64,000 nt of DNA from Bradyrhizobium sp. ISRA430 (GTDB lineage: Bacteria; Pseudomonadota; Alphaproteobacteria; Rhizobiales; Xanthobacteraceae). The first letter of the stretch is position 1. Each line of letters opens with the position of its first letter. Positions 10,222 through 17,980 of the stretch are shown piece by piece. The notes below the pieces were generated by a model. That model had not been told where the DNA came from and did not search any database. It saw nothing but the letters and a program-made list of their open reading frames with translations. The stretch lies in assembly GCF_029909975.1 (NCBI RefSeq), contig NZ_CP094516.1, forward strand, positions 4,898,001-4,962,000, read 5' to 3'. The position numbers were made by a program, and so were the translations under genes.

Positions 10222-11661
10222 ATGGACGGACGCATGACCAACCCTGCCACGACCTCCCTGCTCGACCGCGCCAATCTCGATCGCGACCAGGTTCGCAACG
10301 AGGTCGCGCGCGGACTTTCGGGCGCCGACGACGGCGAACTGTTCCTGGAATACAGCCAGACCGAAGCGCTGATGTTCGACAATGGGCGGCTCAAGCAGGC
10401 GACCTATGACACCTCGCAGGGCTTTGGCTTACGCGCGGTCAAAGATGATGCCGTCGGCTATGCGCATTCCTCGGACGTGTCGCTGCCGGCGCTGATCCGC
10501 GCCGCCGACGCGGTCGCGGCCGTGCGTGGCGGCTATTCCGGCAGCTTCGCAAGCCCCCCTCCGCACACCAATGTGCGGCTCTATGGCGACGACAATCCAC
10601 TGGATGCGCCGGGCTTCGAGACCAAGGTCAAGCTGCTCGCCGAGATCGACGCATATTTGCGCGACAAGGATCCGCGGGTGCGGCAGGTCAGCGTCAGCCT
10701 GGGCGCGACCTGGCAGGTCGTTGAGATCCTGCGCCCCGACGGCGAAAGCTATCGCGACATCCGTCCCCTTGTGCGCGTGAACATCTCCGTCGTCGCCGGC
10801 CAGGGCGACCGGCAGGAAAGCGGCAGCAAGGGCTATGGCGGCCGCGCCGGGTATGCCGAGTTTATCGAATCCAGGAGCTGGCGCGAAGCCGCCGATGGCG
10901 CGCTGCGCGAGGCATTGGTCAATCTGGAATCGATTCCGGCGCCGGCCGGCGAGATGGACGTCGTGCTCGGTGCCGGCTGGCCCGGCGTGATGCTGCATGA
11001 AGCGGTCGGCCATGGGCTCGAAGGCGACTTCAACCGCAAGAAGACCTCGGCCTTCGCCGGCCTGATGGGCCAGCAGGTCGCGGCCAAGGGCGTCACCGTG
11101 GTCGACGACGGCACCATTGCTTCAAGGCGCGGCTCGCTGTCGATCGACGACGAGGGCACGCCGACCAACCGCACCGTGCTGATCGAGGACGGCATCCTGG
11201 TCGGCTACATGCAGGACCGCCAGAACGCCCGTCTCATGAACATGAAGCCGACCGGCAACGGCCGCCGCCAGGGCTATGCCCATGTGCCGATGCCGCGCAT
11301 GACCAACACTTACATGCTCGCCGGCGACCGCGAGCCGGGCGAAATCATCGCCTCGGTGAAGAACGGCGTGTTCGCCGCCAACTTCGGCGGCGGCCAGGTC
11401 GACATCACCTCGGGCAAATACGTGTTCCAGTGCACCGAGGCCTACAGAATCGAGAACGGCAAGATCGGCGCGCCCTTGAAGGGCGCCATGCTGATCGGCA
11501 ATGGTCCCACCGACCTGCACCGCATCCGCATGATCGGCAACGACCTCGCGCTCGACACCGGTATCGGCACGTGCGGCAAGAACGGCCAGGGCGTGCCGGT
11601 CGGCGTCGGACAGCCGACGCTCCTGATGGAACGCATCACGGTCGGAGGCACCGGCGCATGA
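10222..11661 (+). CDS. tldD: TldD metalloprotease subunit
   Basis: A 479-residue TldD-type protease subunit. With PmbA/TldE it forms a zinc protease that trims small peptides and antitoxins in the cytoplasm. The active-site segment MLHEAVGHGLEGDF gives the HExxxH motif with His259, Glu260 and His264. C-terminal features include VDITSGKYVFQCTEAY and the closing GIGTCGKNGQGVPVG. The partner pmbA is not in this window. A second ATG four codons in (10234) is an equally plausible start. The TGA stop overlaps the lepB start (ATGA), so the two are co-translated. Confidence 0.95.
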   Translation: MDGRMTNPATTSLLDRANLDRDQVRNEVARGLSGADDGELFLEYSQTEALMFDNGRLKQATYDTSQGFGLRAVKDDAVGYAHSSDVSLPALIRAADAVAAVRGGYSGSFASPPPHTNVRLYGDDNPLDAPGFETKVKLLAEIDAYLRDKDPRVRQVSVSLGATWQVVEILRPDGESYRDIRPLVRVNISVVAGQGDRQESGSKGYGGRAGYAEFIESRSWREAADGALREALVNLESIPAPAGEMDVVLGAGWPGVMLHEAVGHGLEGDFNRKKTSAFAGLMGQQVAAKGVTVVDDGTIASRRGSLSIDDEGTPTNRTVLIEDGILVGYMQDRQNARLMNMKPTGNGRRQGYAHVPMPRMTNTYMLAGDREPGEIIASVKNGVFAANFGGGQVDITSGKYVFQCTEAYRIENGKIGAPLKGAMLIGNGPTDLHRIRMIGNDLALDTGIGTCGKNGQGVPVGVGQPTLLMERITVGGTGA

Positions 11662-12452
11662 GTGTTGAGAAAGTGACTGCGACCACCACCGAGCCGAAAA
11701 AGAGCAAGCCGAAGACAAGCACCTGGCGCGGGCAGATCATGCAGCTCGCCGGCATCGTCGCCGCCGTATTCATCGCCAAGGGTGCGCTGGCCGAACCGTT
11801 CTACGTGCCGTCCGGCTCGATGGAGCCGACGCTGCTGATCGGCGATGCGCTGCTCGCTTCGAAATTCCCCTACGGCTACGGCACGTCGTCGCTGCCGATC
11901 CAGATCAACCTGCCGGAGACCGGCCGGGTCTTCGCGGAGACGCCGAAGCTCGGCGACGTCGTGGTGTTCCGCTGGCCCGGCGACCGTTCGCAGGCCTGGG
12001 TCAAGCGCGTGGTGGGCCTGCCCGGCGATCGCATCCAGATGCGCCAGGGTCAGCTCTTCATCAACGACCGTCCCGCCGAGCTGAAGCCGGACGGCGTCGG
12101 ACAGGCCGAGGACGACAATGGCGGCAGCGAGCCCGCCTACCGCTATGTCGAGACCCTGCCGAACGGCGTGTCGCATCTGATCTTCAAGATGCGCGACAAC
12201 GGCCCGCTCGACAACACGCCGGAGGTGACGGTGCCGCCCGGCCATCTCTTCGTGCTCGGCGACAACCGGGACAATTCCGCCGACAGCCGCGTGCCGCTGC
12301 GCTCCGGCGGCGTCGGCCTGCTGCCGATCGACAATCTGGTCGGACGAGCCGACGCGGTGGTCGGCTCCTGGGACCTCGGCATGCGCAGCCAGCCGGTCTG
12401 GACCTGGCTCTCCGGCTTCCGCCTCGCGCGGTTCTTCACCGCCGTGCACTGA
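11658..12452 (+). CDS. lepB: Signal peptidase I
   Basis: A 264-residue inner-membrane leader peptidase (S26A). A basic cytoplasmic N-terminus precedes one membrane helix (about 28-45). Catalytic Ser54 is in PSGSMEPTL and the general-base Lys116 in AWVKRVVGLPGD. Box E, GDNRDNSADSR, is near residue 200. A Bradyrhizobium chromosome usually carries several signal peptidases, so this may be one of a set. The start at 11658 overlaps the tldD stop by four bases. The longer in-frame reading back to 11430 is inside tldD and is rejected. Confidence 0.95.
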   Translation: MSVEKVTATTTEPKKSKPKTSTWRGQIMQLAGIVAAVFIAKGALAEPFYVPSGSMEPTLLIGDALLASKFPYGYGTSSLPIQINLPETGRVFAETPKLGDVVVFRWPGDRSQAWVKRVVGLPGDRIQMRQGQLFINDRPAELKPDGVGQAEDDNGGSEPAYRYVETLPNGVSHLIFKMRDNGPLDNTPEVTVPPGHLFVLGDNRDNSADSRVPLRSGGVGLLPIDNLVGRADAVVGSWDLGMRSQPVWTWLSGFRLARFFTAVH

Positions 12453-12462
12453 TGCCTCCCCT

Positions 12463-12537
12463 CATGGTGAGGAGCGCGTCTTCGCGCGTCTCCGGGACGA
12501 TGCTTTCGCATCGCCTCGAGAACCATGAGGCCCGTGG
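12463..12537. repeat. Palindromic intergenic repeat (CCTCATGGTGAGGAG type)
   Basis: An inverted repeat with outer arms CCTCATGGT and ACCATGAGG enclosing GCGCGTCTTCGCGCGTC and a second small dyad (GATGCTTTCGCATC). It starts 11 bases after the lepB stop and could act as a mRNA-stabilising hairpin. No second copy of this family was seen in the window. Confidence 0.6.
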
Positions 12538-12558
12538 CCATCCTTCGTGATTGGCATC

Positions 12559-13125
12559 ATGGACGAGGACCGCTTCCTCGCGCTGGCGCTGACGAATCCC
12601 ATCAACGCTGCGATCGTCGATGATCTGGCCCAGCTCGCGCTGCCGGATGCCTGGCTGGTCTCGGGGTGCCTGGTACAGACGGTATGGAACGTGCTCACGG
12701 GCCGCGCGGTTGACCACGGCATCGCCGATTACGACGTGTTCTATTTCGATCCCGATACCTCATGGGAGGCCGAGGACGCGGTGATCCGCACGCTGCATGC
12801 GCGGCTTGCGCATCTCGACGTCAAGATCGAGGCCCGCAACCAGGCGCGCGTGCATCTGTGGTACCCCGGCAAGCATGGCCTGCCCTATCCGCCACTGACC
12901 TGCTCCACCGACGGCATCGACCGCTTCCTGACGCAGAACACGCAGGTCGGTGTCAGGCGCATCGGCGAGGATTTCGATGTCTATGCACCGCACGGCTTCG
13001 ACGATGTCGCAAACCTGATCGCACGGCCCAATCGGGGGCCGAATTTTTCGGCCGCGAATTACGCCGTGAAGGCCGCGCGATGGAAGGCGCTATGGCCGGA
13101 GCTCACGGTGATTGCGGCGGAGTGA
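12559..13125 (+). CDS. Nucleotidyltransferase-like protein (COG3575 type)
   Basis: A 188-residue protein resembling the uncharacterised nucleotidyltransferase family of COG3575 (NTP_transf_6). The N-terminal half has WLVSGCLVQTVWN and the acidic motif IADYDVFYFD, which matches the expected metal-binding carboxylate pair. The C-terminal half contains RPNRGPNFSAANYAVKAARWKALWPEL. No substrate is known. An in-frame GTG four codons upstream (12547) is an alternative start. It stands alone, flanked on both sides by repeat DNA. Confidence 0.8.
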   Translation: MDEDRFLALALTNPINAAIVDDLAQLALPDAWLVSGCLVQTVWNVLTGRAVDHGIADYDVFYFDPDTSWEAEDAVIRTLHARLAHLDVKIEARNQARVHLWYPGKHGLPYPPLTCSTDGIDRFLTQNTQVGVRRIGEDFDVYAPHGFDDVANLIARPNRGPNFSAANYAVKAARWKALWPELTVIAAE

Positions 13126-13137
13126 GATATCTCTCCA

Positions 13138-13222
13138 CGTCATGGCCGGGCTTGTCCCGGCCATCCATGCGCGATCGCGATTGAGGGACGACGCGGATGC
13201 CCGGGTCAAGCCCCGGGCATGA
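13138..13222. repeat. Palindromic intergenic repeat (family E, copy 1)
   Basis: Two adjacent dyads: TGGCCGGGCTTGTCCCGGCCA near 13142-13162 and GCCCGGGTCAAGCCCCGGGC near 13199-13218. Related sequence is found at 34282-34413, upstream of pdeM. Such elements may form stable hairpins in convergent transcripts. Confidence 0.65.
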
Positions 13223-13257
13223 CGAGTGAATATTTGGCGCACGATCCATCCCCATTG

Positions 13258-13335
13258 TCATTGCGAGCGCAGCGAAGCAATCCAGAGTCCCTCCGCGGCA
13301 CCAGACTGGATTGCTTCGCTGCGCTCGCAATGACG
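13258..13335. repeat. Palindromic intergenic repeat (family D, copy 1)
   Basis: A near-perfect long inverted repeat: arm 13258-13285 (TCATTGCGAGCGCAGCGAAG onward) pairs with 13307-13334. A related, longer and more degenerate copy is at 50741-50863. It separates two convergent genes and could serve as a bidirectional terminator-like hairpin. Confidence 0.8.
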
Positions 13336-13352
13336 ACAGTAAGAGCTGCGCC

Positions 13353-13886
13353 CTATCGTACCACGCCCGAGGTGAATCCCGCCTTCCGGCGCGGCGGCTT
13401 GATTTCCTTTTTCAGGAAGCAGCGCGCCTCGCGGCCGGTGTAGCCGGGGCGCGCATAGGTGAAGGCGCGGCACTTGTTGTCCGCCGTGCAGGCCGCCTTG
13501 CAGGCCTCTACGCCTTCGCCGGCCTTGAGTTCGAAACTGCGCAAATCGCCGCCGGGGCGGTCGATCGACGTCTCCACGCCCTCGATGCGCGGCTCGATGA
13601 CGCCGGCGCCGCGCACACCGGAGATGCAGCAGTTTTCCGGCACGCGCGGCGGCACGGTGTTCTTGAGCCAGCACACCGCCGAGCCGCCTTCGACGTCGGG
13701 ATAGCTGAAGCTCCAGGACCGGCAACGGCGGTCGCGCTCGCACAGCAGCGCGCAATCCTCCGGATCGCCCGAGGTGACCGGCGTATTGAAATAGTCGCCG
13801 CCGGGCCGGTCGAATGCCGTCTGGGCGCGCGCCGGCATGCACGCAAGCGCAAGCACCAGCGCAACGCATGCCGCGACGCTTGCCAT
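13353..13886 (-). CDS. Secreted protein with two PAN/Apple domains
   Basis: A roughly 177-residue exported protein. The signal peptide (MASVAACVALVLALACMPARAQ) is followed by two cysteine-rich PAN/Apple-like modules. Each begins DRPGGD and has the CxxxC pattern (CALLCERDRRCRSW; CKAACTADNKCRAFTY) and a later cysteine in CWLKN or CFLKK. PAN modules bind proteins or carbohydrates. No enzymatic domain is present. The start at 13886 is chosen for the signal peptide and a preceding GGGGGC; an ATG at 13916 is possible. The C-terminus is basic (KPPRRKAGFTSGVVR). Confidence 0.82.
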   Translation of the reverse strand: MASVAACVALVLALACMPARAQTAFDRPGGDYFNTPVTSGDPEDCALLCERDRRCRSWSFSYPDVEGGSAVCWLKNTVPPRVPENCCISGVRGAGVIEPRIEGVETSIDRPGGDLRSFELKAGEGVEACKAACTADNKCRAFTYARPGYTGREARCFLKKEIKPPRRKAGFTSGVVR

Positions 13887-14028
13887 GATGCCCCCAGGCA
13901 GGCAGCCCTTCCCCATCCGAACAGCTTTCGAGTTATTGACGACGCTAGCGTTTTTCAGTCGGTCATTTGATCGCCGCAAACCTGTATGGGCGATGAACGG
14001 CCTTGAGACCTGCTGTCGCCGGGCCAAA

Positions 14029-14107
14029 GCGTTTGAGCATGATCCTTTCAGAAAGCCGCTGCACACTTTGCGCTAAGGCGGCTCTTCGGGTCCGGACCAT
14101 GCTCTAG
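14029..14107. repeat. Palindromic repeat (family B, copy 2, second module only)
   Basis: The GAGCATGATC ... CATGCTCTAG module shared with 1982-2086, including the internal AGCCGCTGCACACTTT. The right half is altered by an unrelated stretch (about 14074-14094). It borders gshA, whose TAG stop (14106-14104, minus strand) is the CTAG end of the repeat. Confidence 0.85.
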
Positions 14108-15474
14108 AAAGCGTAATCCTCGTAGGCCGGTTCCACCGAGCCGTTCCAGGGGCCGTTGAACTTGTCCAGCATCTCCTCGGCCGGCGTCCGGCCGGCATCG
14201 ATGATGCGATCGAGCGGCTCGAGATGGCGGGTCTCGTCGCGGCCGAGATGGTCGATTCGGCCACGCCGGCGCAGGCCTGCATGTGCCAGAACGAGGCATT
14301 CCTTGGCGATCTCGAAGAGATAGCGGTCCCTAATCCGCGCCTTGAAGCCGAAGCGCGGCACGTCGTCGCGCAGCGCCTGGCGCTCATGCGCGCTCCAGTG
14401 CTTCACGATGTCCCATGCGGCATCGAGCGACACATCGTCGTAGAGCAGCCCGACCCAGAACGCGGGCAGTGCCGGCAGCCGGTCCCAGGGACCACCGTCC
14501 GAGCCGCGCATCTCGAGATATCGCTTCAGCCGCACCTCGGGGAAAATCGTCGAGAGATGGTTGGCCCAGTCCGACAGCGTCGGTCGCTCGCCGGGCAAAT
14601 TGTTGTTGCGGCCGTCGAACAAGGCGCGGAACGAGGAGCCGGACACGTCGATGTATTCTTCCCCACGCTTGACGAAATACATGGGCACGTCGAGCGCGTA
14701 ATCGACATAGCGCTCAAACCCCATGCCGTCCTCGAACGCCCACGGCAGCATGCCCGAGCGCGCATTGTCGGTGTCGCGCCAGATCTCGGAGCGGAAGGAG
14801 AGATAGCCGTTGGGCTTGCCTTCGGTGAAAGGCGAGTTGGCGAACAGCGCGGTCGCGACCGGCTGCAGCGCCAGCGACACCCGCAGCTTCTTGACCATGT
14901 CGGCTTCGGAGGAGAAGTCGAGATTGGTCTGCACCGTGCAGGTCCGGTACATCATGTCGAGGCCGTATTTGCCGACCTTCGGCATGTAGTTGGTCATGAT
15001 CTTGTAGCGGCCCTTGGGCATCACAGGAATGTCCGCCCGCGACCAGGACGGGGTCATGCCGAGGCCGAGGAAGCCGATGCCGAGCGGCGCTGCGATCTCG
15101 CGCACTTGGGCCAGATGCGCCATCAGCTCGGCTTGCGTCTGGTGCACGGTTTCGACCGGCGCACCCGAGAGCTCGAACTGTCCGCCCGGCTCGAGCGAGA
15201 TCGCGCCGCCGCCGGTGACGTCGTAGAGGCCAATGATGTTGCCTTGCTCCATGATCGGCTCCCAGCCGAGCAGGAGCTTCATGCCTTCGAGCAGCGCGCC
15301 GATGCCGCGCGCGCCCTCGTAGGGCACCGGCCGGTGCCCGTCGAGCGTGAACGGCGTTTTCTCATGCTCGGTGCCGAGGCGGAACTCGGACGGGGCCTTG
15401 CAGCCGGCCTCGAACCACGTGACGAGCTCGTCGCGCGATTGCAACGGCGTCATATCTATCTGGTCTCGCGCCAT
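14104..15474 (-). CDS. gshA: Glutamate-cysteine ligase (plant/alphaproteobacterial type)
   Basis: Catalyses ATP-dependent joining of glutamate and cysteine, the first step of glutathione synthesis. At 456 residues it matches the plant-like class of GshA, not the E. coli type. Features are FRLGTEHEKTPF near the N-terminus (the conserved Glu-His of the active site), GGAISLEPGGQFELSGAP, and MRGSDGGPWDRLPALPAFWVGLLYDD in the C-terminal half. A glutathione S-transferase lies 700 bases away, but nothing shows joint regulation. The stop codon falls in a dispersed repeat, so the last residues may vary between strains. Confidence 0.95.
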   Translation of the reverse strand: MARDQIDMTPLQSRDELVTWFEAGCKAPSEFRLGTEHEKTPFTLDGHRPVPYEGARGIGALLEGMKLLLGWEPIMEQGNIIGLYDVTGGGAISLEPGGQFELSGAPVETVHQTQAELMAHLAQVREIAAPLGIGFLGLGMTPSWSRADIPVMPKGRYKIMTNYMPKVGKYGLDMMYRTCTVQTNLDFSSEADMVKKLRVSLALQPVATALFANSPFTEGKPNGYLSFRSEIWRDTDNARSGMLPWAFEDGMGFERYVDYALDVPMYFVKRGEEYIDVSGSSFRALFDGRNNNLPGERPTLSDWANHLSTIFPEVRLKRYLEMRGSDGGPWDRLPALPAFWVGLLYDDVSLDAAWDIVKHWSAHERQALRDDVPRFGFKARIRDRYLFEIAKECLVLAHAGLRRRGRIDHLGRDETRHLEPLDRIIDAGRTPAEEMLDKFNGPWNGSVEPAYEDYAF

Positions 15475-15572
15475 ATCAAACTCTAATCAAAAGCGCTTCG
15501 ACCGAACGCGCGCGGGTGACAGGGATGGTCCGCGAACCCATCGGTTGCGCGGCCGTGTTGGTTTGCCGCCGA

Positions 15573-16073
15573 TCATCGCGACGGCGTGCTTTCGTGAACG
15601 GGCGGCAGTTTCATCTCGCCGCATGAGCAACCCAGGCGGTCGAGCAGGGCACTGAGCTTGACGGCATCGGTATCGGAGAGTTTCGAGCCGACATATTTCT
15701 CGATAGCGGCGGAGTATGCGCCCCACATACGCTTCTGCAACTCGCGGCCCGCTTCAGTGATCTCGACGAACTGGCCGCGTTTGTCGATCTTGCATTCGCG
15801 CCGGGAAGCGAGCCCCTCGTCGACCAGACGGTCGATCAGCCGCGAGGTGGAGTATTGCGGGATCAGCATCTGCCGTTCAAGCTCCACCGGCCGGAGCTCG
15901 CCGGACGGGGCCCGCGACAGTTCCAGCAGCGCGTCATACCAGGCCAAAGGGGGGAAGCCGGCCTTTTTCAGGTCCTGCTCGACGCAGTCGAGCACACGGC
16001 TCTGCACCCGCATCAGACGGATCCAGGCACCAGTTGCCTCGGTCGATGGTTTACGTCTCATGGTCCCGCTCAA
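15573..16073 (-). CDS. MarR family transcriptional regulator
   Basis: A 166-residue winged-helix regulator. It has an N-terminal dimerisation helix (TGAWIRLMRVQSRVLDCVEQDL), a recognition region (LERQMLIPQYSTSRLIDRLVDEGL) and the wing (RRECKIDKRGQFVEITEAGREL). An unusual CSCGE motif near the C-terminus, with a further Cys in VLDCVEQ, could allow redox or metal sensing; this is an inference. It is divergent from a GST, with dyads between the genes at 16100-16140 that are good candidates for its operator. The start may be 16073 or an ATG four codons later. Confidence 0.92.
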   Translation of the reverse strand: MSGTMRRKPSTEATGAWIRLMRVQSRVLDCVEQDLKKAGFPPLAWYDALLELSRAPSGELRPVELERQMLIPQYSTSRLIDRLVDEGLASRRECKIDKRGQFVEITEAGRELQKRMWGAYSAAIEKYVGSKLSDTDAVKLSALLDRLGCSCGEMKLPPVHESTPSR

Positions 16074-16099
16074 ACTCGTCGCCCGTTCTTACCCCACTC

Positions 16100-16140
16100 G
16101 ATGCACCTGCATCAATCTTGACTATTGGATGCAGGCGCAT
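16100..16140. promoter_or_regulatory. Candidate MarR operator between marR and gst
   Basis: Two dyads lie close together: GATGCACCTGCATC (16100-16113, 6-bp perfect arms) and ATGCAGGCGCAT (16129-16140, 4-bp perfect arms). Both share the half-site ATGCA. A TTGACT hexamer (16118-16123) lies between them. Spacing on one DNA face and overlap with a promoter-like element fit MarR repression of the gst, but binding is unproven. Confidence 0.55.
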
Positions 16141-16187
16141 GTAGGCGTTTCTTTCGCCCCAACCAACCGTCAAGAGGAGGAAATTCC

Positions 16188-16802
16188 ATGAAACTGTATT
16201 ATTCGCCCGGCGCCTGCTCACTCTCCCCCCACATCGCCCTTCTCGAGGCCGACCTGCCCTATGAGCTGGTCAAGGTCGATATCCGCGCCAAGAAGCTCGA
16301 AAATGGTGAGGATTATCTGAAGGTGAATCCGAAAGGCCAAGTTCCCGCGCTGGGCCTCGATAGCGGCGAGATCGTGACCGAAGGCCCGGTCATTGTCCAG
16401 ATGATCGCCGACCGGGCCTCAAGCAAGGCGCTGGCGCCCGCCCGTGACAGTTCCGAGCGCTACAAACTGCTGGAGTGGCTGAACTTCCTCACCTCCGAGG
16501 TGCACAAGAGCTTCGGTCCGCTGTTCTCGCCGGTGCTCGCCGACGACGCCAAGGCCTTCTTCAAGGATCGCGTCATGGGCAAGCTGAAATACATCGACGG
16601 CCAGCTCGCCGGTCTCGACTATCTCATGGGCAAGCAGTTCACGGTGGCCGACGGCTACCTCTTCACGATGCTGACCTGGGCCGACAAGATGAAGTTCGAC
16701 CTCTCGGAGATGCCGAACCTCACCGCCTACAAGGCCCGCATCGCGGCCCGGCCGAAGGTGCAGGAAGCGCTGAAGAAGGAAGGGCTGGCGCAGGCCGCGT
16801 GA
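16188..16802 (+). CDS. Glutathione S-transferase, beta class
   Basis: A 204-residue cytosolic GST. The N-terminal thioredoxin-like half opens MKLYYSPGACSLSPHIALLE, with the beta-class catalytic Cys10 (GACSLSPHI). The glutathione-binding NPKGQVPAL and EGPVIVQMI segments are in place. The all-helical C-terminal half has FTVADGYLFTML. Start at 16188 is fixed by a strong GAGGAGG about 6 bases upstream. It is divergent from a MarR regulator and followed by an intrinsic terminator, so it forms a one-gene unit. Likely role: detoxification of electrophiles or oxidised lipids. Confidence 0.95.
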   Translation: MKLYYSPGACSLSPHIALLEADLPYELVKVDIRAKKLENGEDYLKVNPKGQVPALGLDSGEIVTEGPVIVQMIADRASSKALAPARDSSERYKLLEWLNFLTSEVHKSFGPLFSPVLADDAKAFFKDRVMGKLKYIDGQLAGLDYLMGKQFTVADGYLFTMLTWADKMKFDLSEMPNLTAYKARIAARPKVQEALKKEGLAQAA

Positions 16803-16825
16803 GGTGCAGCTCGCTTCGAACGCTG

Positions 16826-16855
16826 AAGGGCCGGACTGACGATCCGGCCCTTTTT
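16826..16855 (+). terminator. Intrinsic terminator after gst
   Basis: A perfect 10-bp stem (AAGGGCCGGA / TCCGGCCCTT, 16826-16835 with 16843-16852) with a 7-base loop, followed directly by a run of T (TTTTTATC). It lies 23 bases after the gst stop. The remaining DNA to 17037 shows no recognisable feature. Confidence 0.9.
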
Positions 16856-17037
16856 ATCTTCGCGATCGGGGCGCCTTGAACGATGTGGGACGCTCAGCGC
16901 GGACCCGTGCGATCTCACGGCTCCGGATTATCGTACCGCTGCTTAGACTTATGAACTACTGTTCGCCGGATGTGCGATACTGTCTTGCTACTACCCGCCA
17001 AGCGGGCAAGCTTTGCGGAATTGGTTGAAGACGACTT

Positions 17038-17367
17038 GTGCTCTTATTGGGGTTGAACTTGACGATTGCATTCGTCCTGATCGTTGCAAGTGCGTTGGTG
17101 GGCGCGGCGACCGGCTTCTTATTCAAGGTCTGGGCGCTGGTCGTGATCTCACCGTTGGTCGCAATCTTTTCTGCAGTCGTTCTTCGATCCCACGGATTCG
17201 ACCTCGTCGCGGGCGTGACCGTCATTGCCGCCTGTCTTGCCGCCTGTCAGCTCGCTTACCTGGCCGCGACCTATCTGCTGCACGCGCGGGACATATCAGT
17301 TCATGACGAGATCGACGGCGAGCCAGGCGAGCAACGCGAGCAGAAAATCCGCGACCAGCACAAGTAA
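17038..17367 (+). CDS. Small membrane protein, unknown function
   Basis: A 109-residue ORF with a GTG start. Three hydrophobic stretches (about residues 2-29, 31-50 and 55-82) are followed by a charged tail (DEIDGEPGEQREQKIRDQHK). I do not recognise the family. The hydrophobic pattern and hydrophilic C-terminus look like a real membrane protein, but no clear ribosome site was seen. Its 3' end overlaps, on the other strand, another small membrane-protein ORF (17296-17511) by 72 bases. At least one of the two may be spurious. Confidence 0.5.
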   Translation: MLLLGLNLTIAFVLIVASALVGAATGFLFKVWALVVISPLVAIFSAVVLRSHGFDLVAGVTVIAACLAACQLAYLAATYLLHARDISVHDEIDGEPGEQREQKIRDQHK

Positions 17368-17511
17368 GGCCAGCGCGGCCCAGAACACCGGCCCCTTGCG
17401 ACGCAGACGTGCACGCCTCTGCTGCGGCACGAGCCGCGGCGAGGACGGAACAGCATAATTCGCAGGCAGCTCAGGATCGATCGCAGTCTTCTGGAGCACC
17501 AGAGAGTTCAT
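17296..17511 (-). CDS. Small single-pass membrane protein, unknown function
   Basis: A 71-residue ORF. A soluble N-terminus (MNSLVLQKTAIDPELPANYA) and a strongly basic stretch (QQRRARLRRKG) are followed by one membrane helix (VFWAALALLVLVADFLLALLAWL) near the C-terminus. This basic-then-hydrophobic order is typical of small anchored proteins. An AAGAAAG motif lies about 10 bases before the ATG. It overlaps the convergent ORF 17038-17367 by 72 bases, and its membrane helix is antisense to that ORF's charged tail. No function is suggested by neighbours. Confidence 0.5.
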   Translation of the reverse strand: MNSLVLQKTAIDPELPANYAVPSSPRLVPQQRRARLRRKGPVFWAALALLVLVADFLLALLAWLAVDLVMN

Positions 17512-17980
17512 TGCGGAACACTTTCTTCGTTGATTTTCTTCTTCGTTGATTTTCAACTTGCCGGTGGATCGGCAAGAGTCCCAACAAGGATTGGCAAGCT
17601 CATCACCCTGGTTCGGGAGCAAGAGGAGTGCCAAGGCTGAGCAAAAAGAACGACGCCGCTCTAACGCGCATATAAATGTGCGCGACGCCGCAACGTTCCA
17701 ACCATGCATGCTTTTCTTGATGAGCTGTGTGGCGGGTTCCACAAACTCAGAAAAAGCCACACTTGCGGCAATTGGGACGGGCGGCACTCGGCATCACGCA
17801 TCATTGCGCCCCAGTGATGTGCTCGCGCACAGAAATGAAAAGGCCGAATCAACGATTCGGCCTTCTTGTTTCACAATCTCGGATGCGTAACTCGCGCGAG
17901 CGCGAGATTAGGGCTTGAAGCCCGGATGGAGCGAAACGCAATCCGGGACCTTCGCATGCGCGTGAACGTGTCCCCGCGTC
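17512..17980. other. Intergenic region with direct repeat and orphan terminator
   Basis: 469 bases without a convincing gene. A tandem direct repeat of TTCTTCGTTGATTT occurs at about 17523-17551, and a strong terminator-like hairpin at 17840-17870. A short repeat (CCCGGATGGAGCGAAACGCA onward, about 17918-17949) is also present in related form near 48917. Open frames here have no recognisable features. Confidence 0.5.
17840..17870 (+). terminator. Orphan intrinsic terminator
   Basis: A perfect 11-bp stem (AAGGCCGAATC / GATTCGGCCTT) with a 3-base loop, followed by CTTGTTT on the plus strand. There is no protein gene immediately upstream on that strand, so it may end an unannotated small RNA transcribed from about 17550-17840, or act for minus-strand transcripts. 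Confidence 0.6.

Noticed and set aside
17546..17890. 114-codon ORF on the plus strand before the orphan terminator
   Set aside because: No recognisable features, no ribosome site, and it runs through the terminator hairpin.
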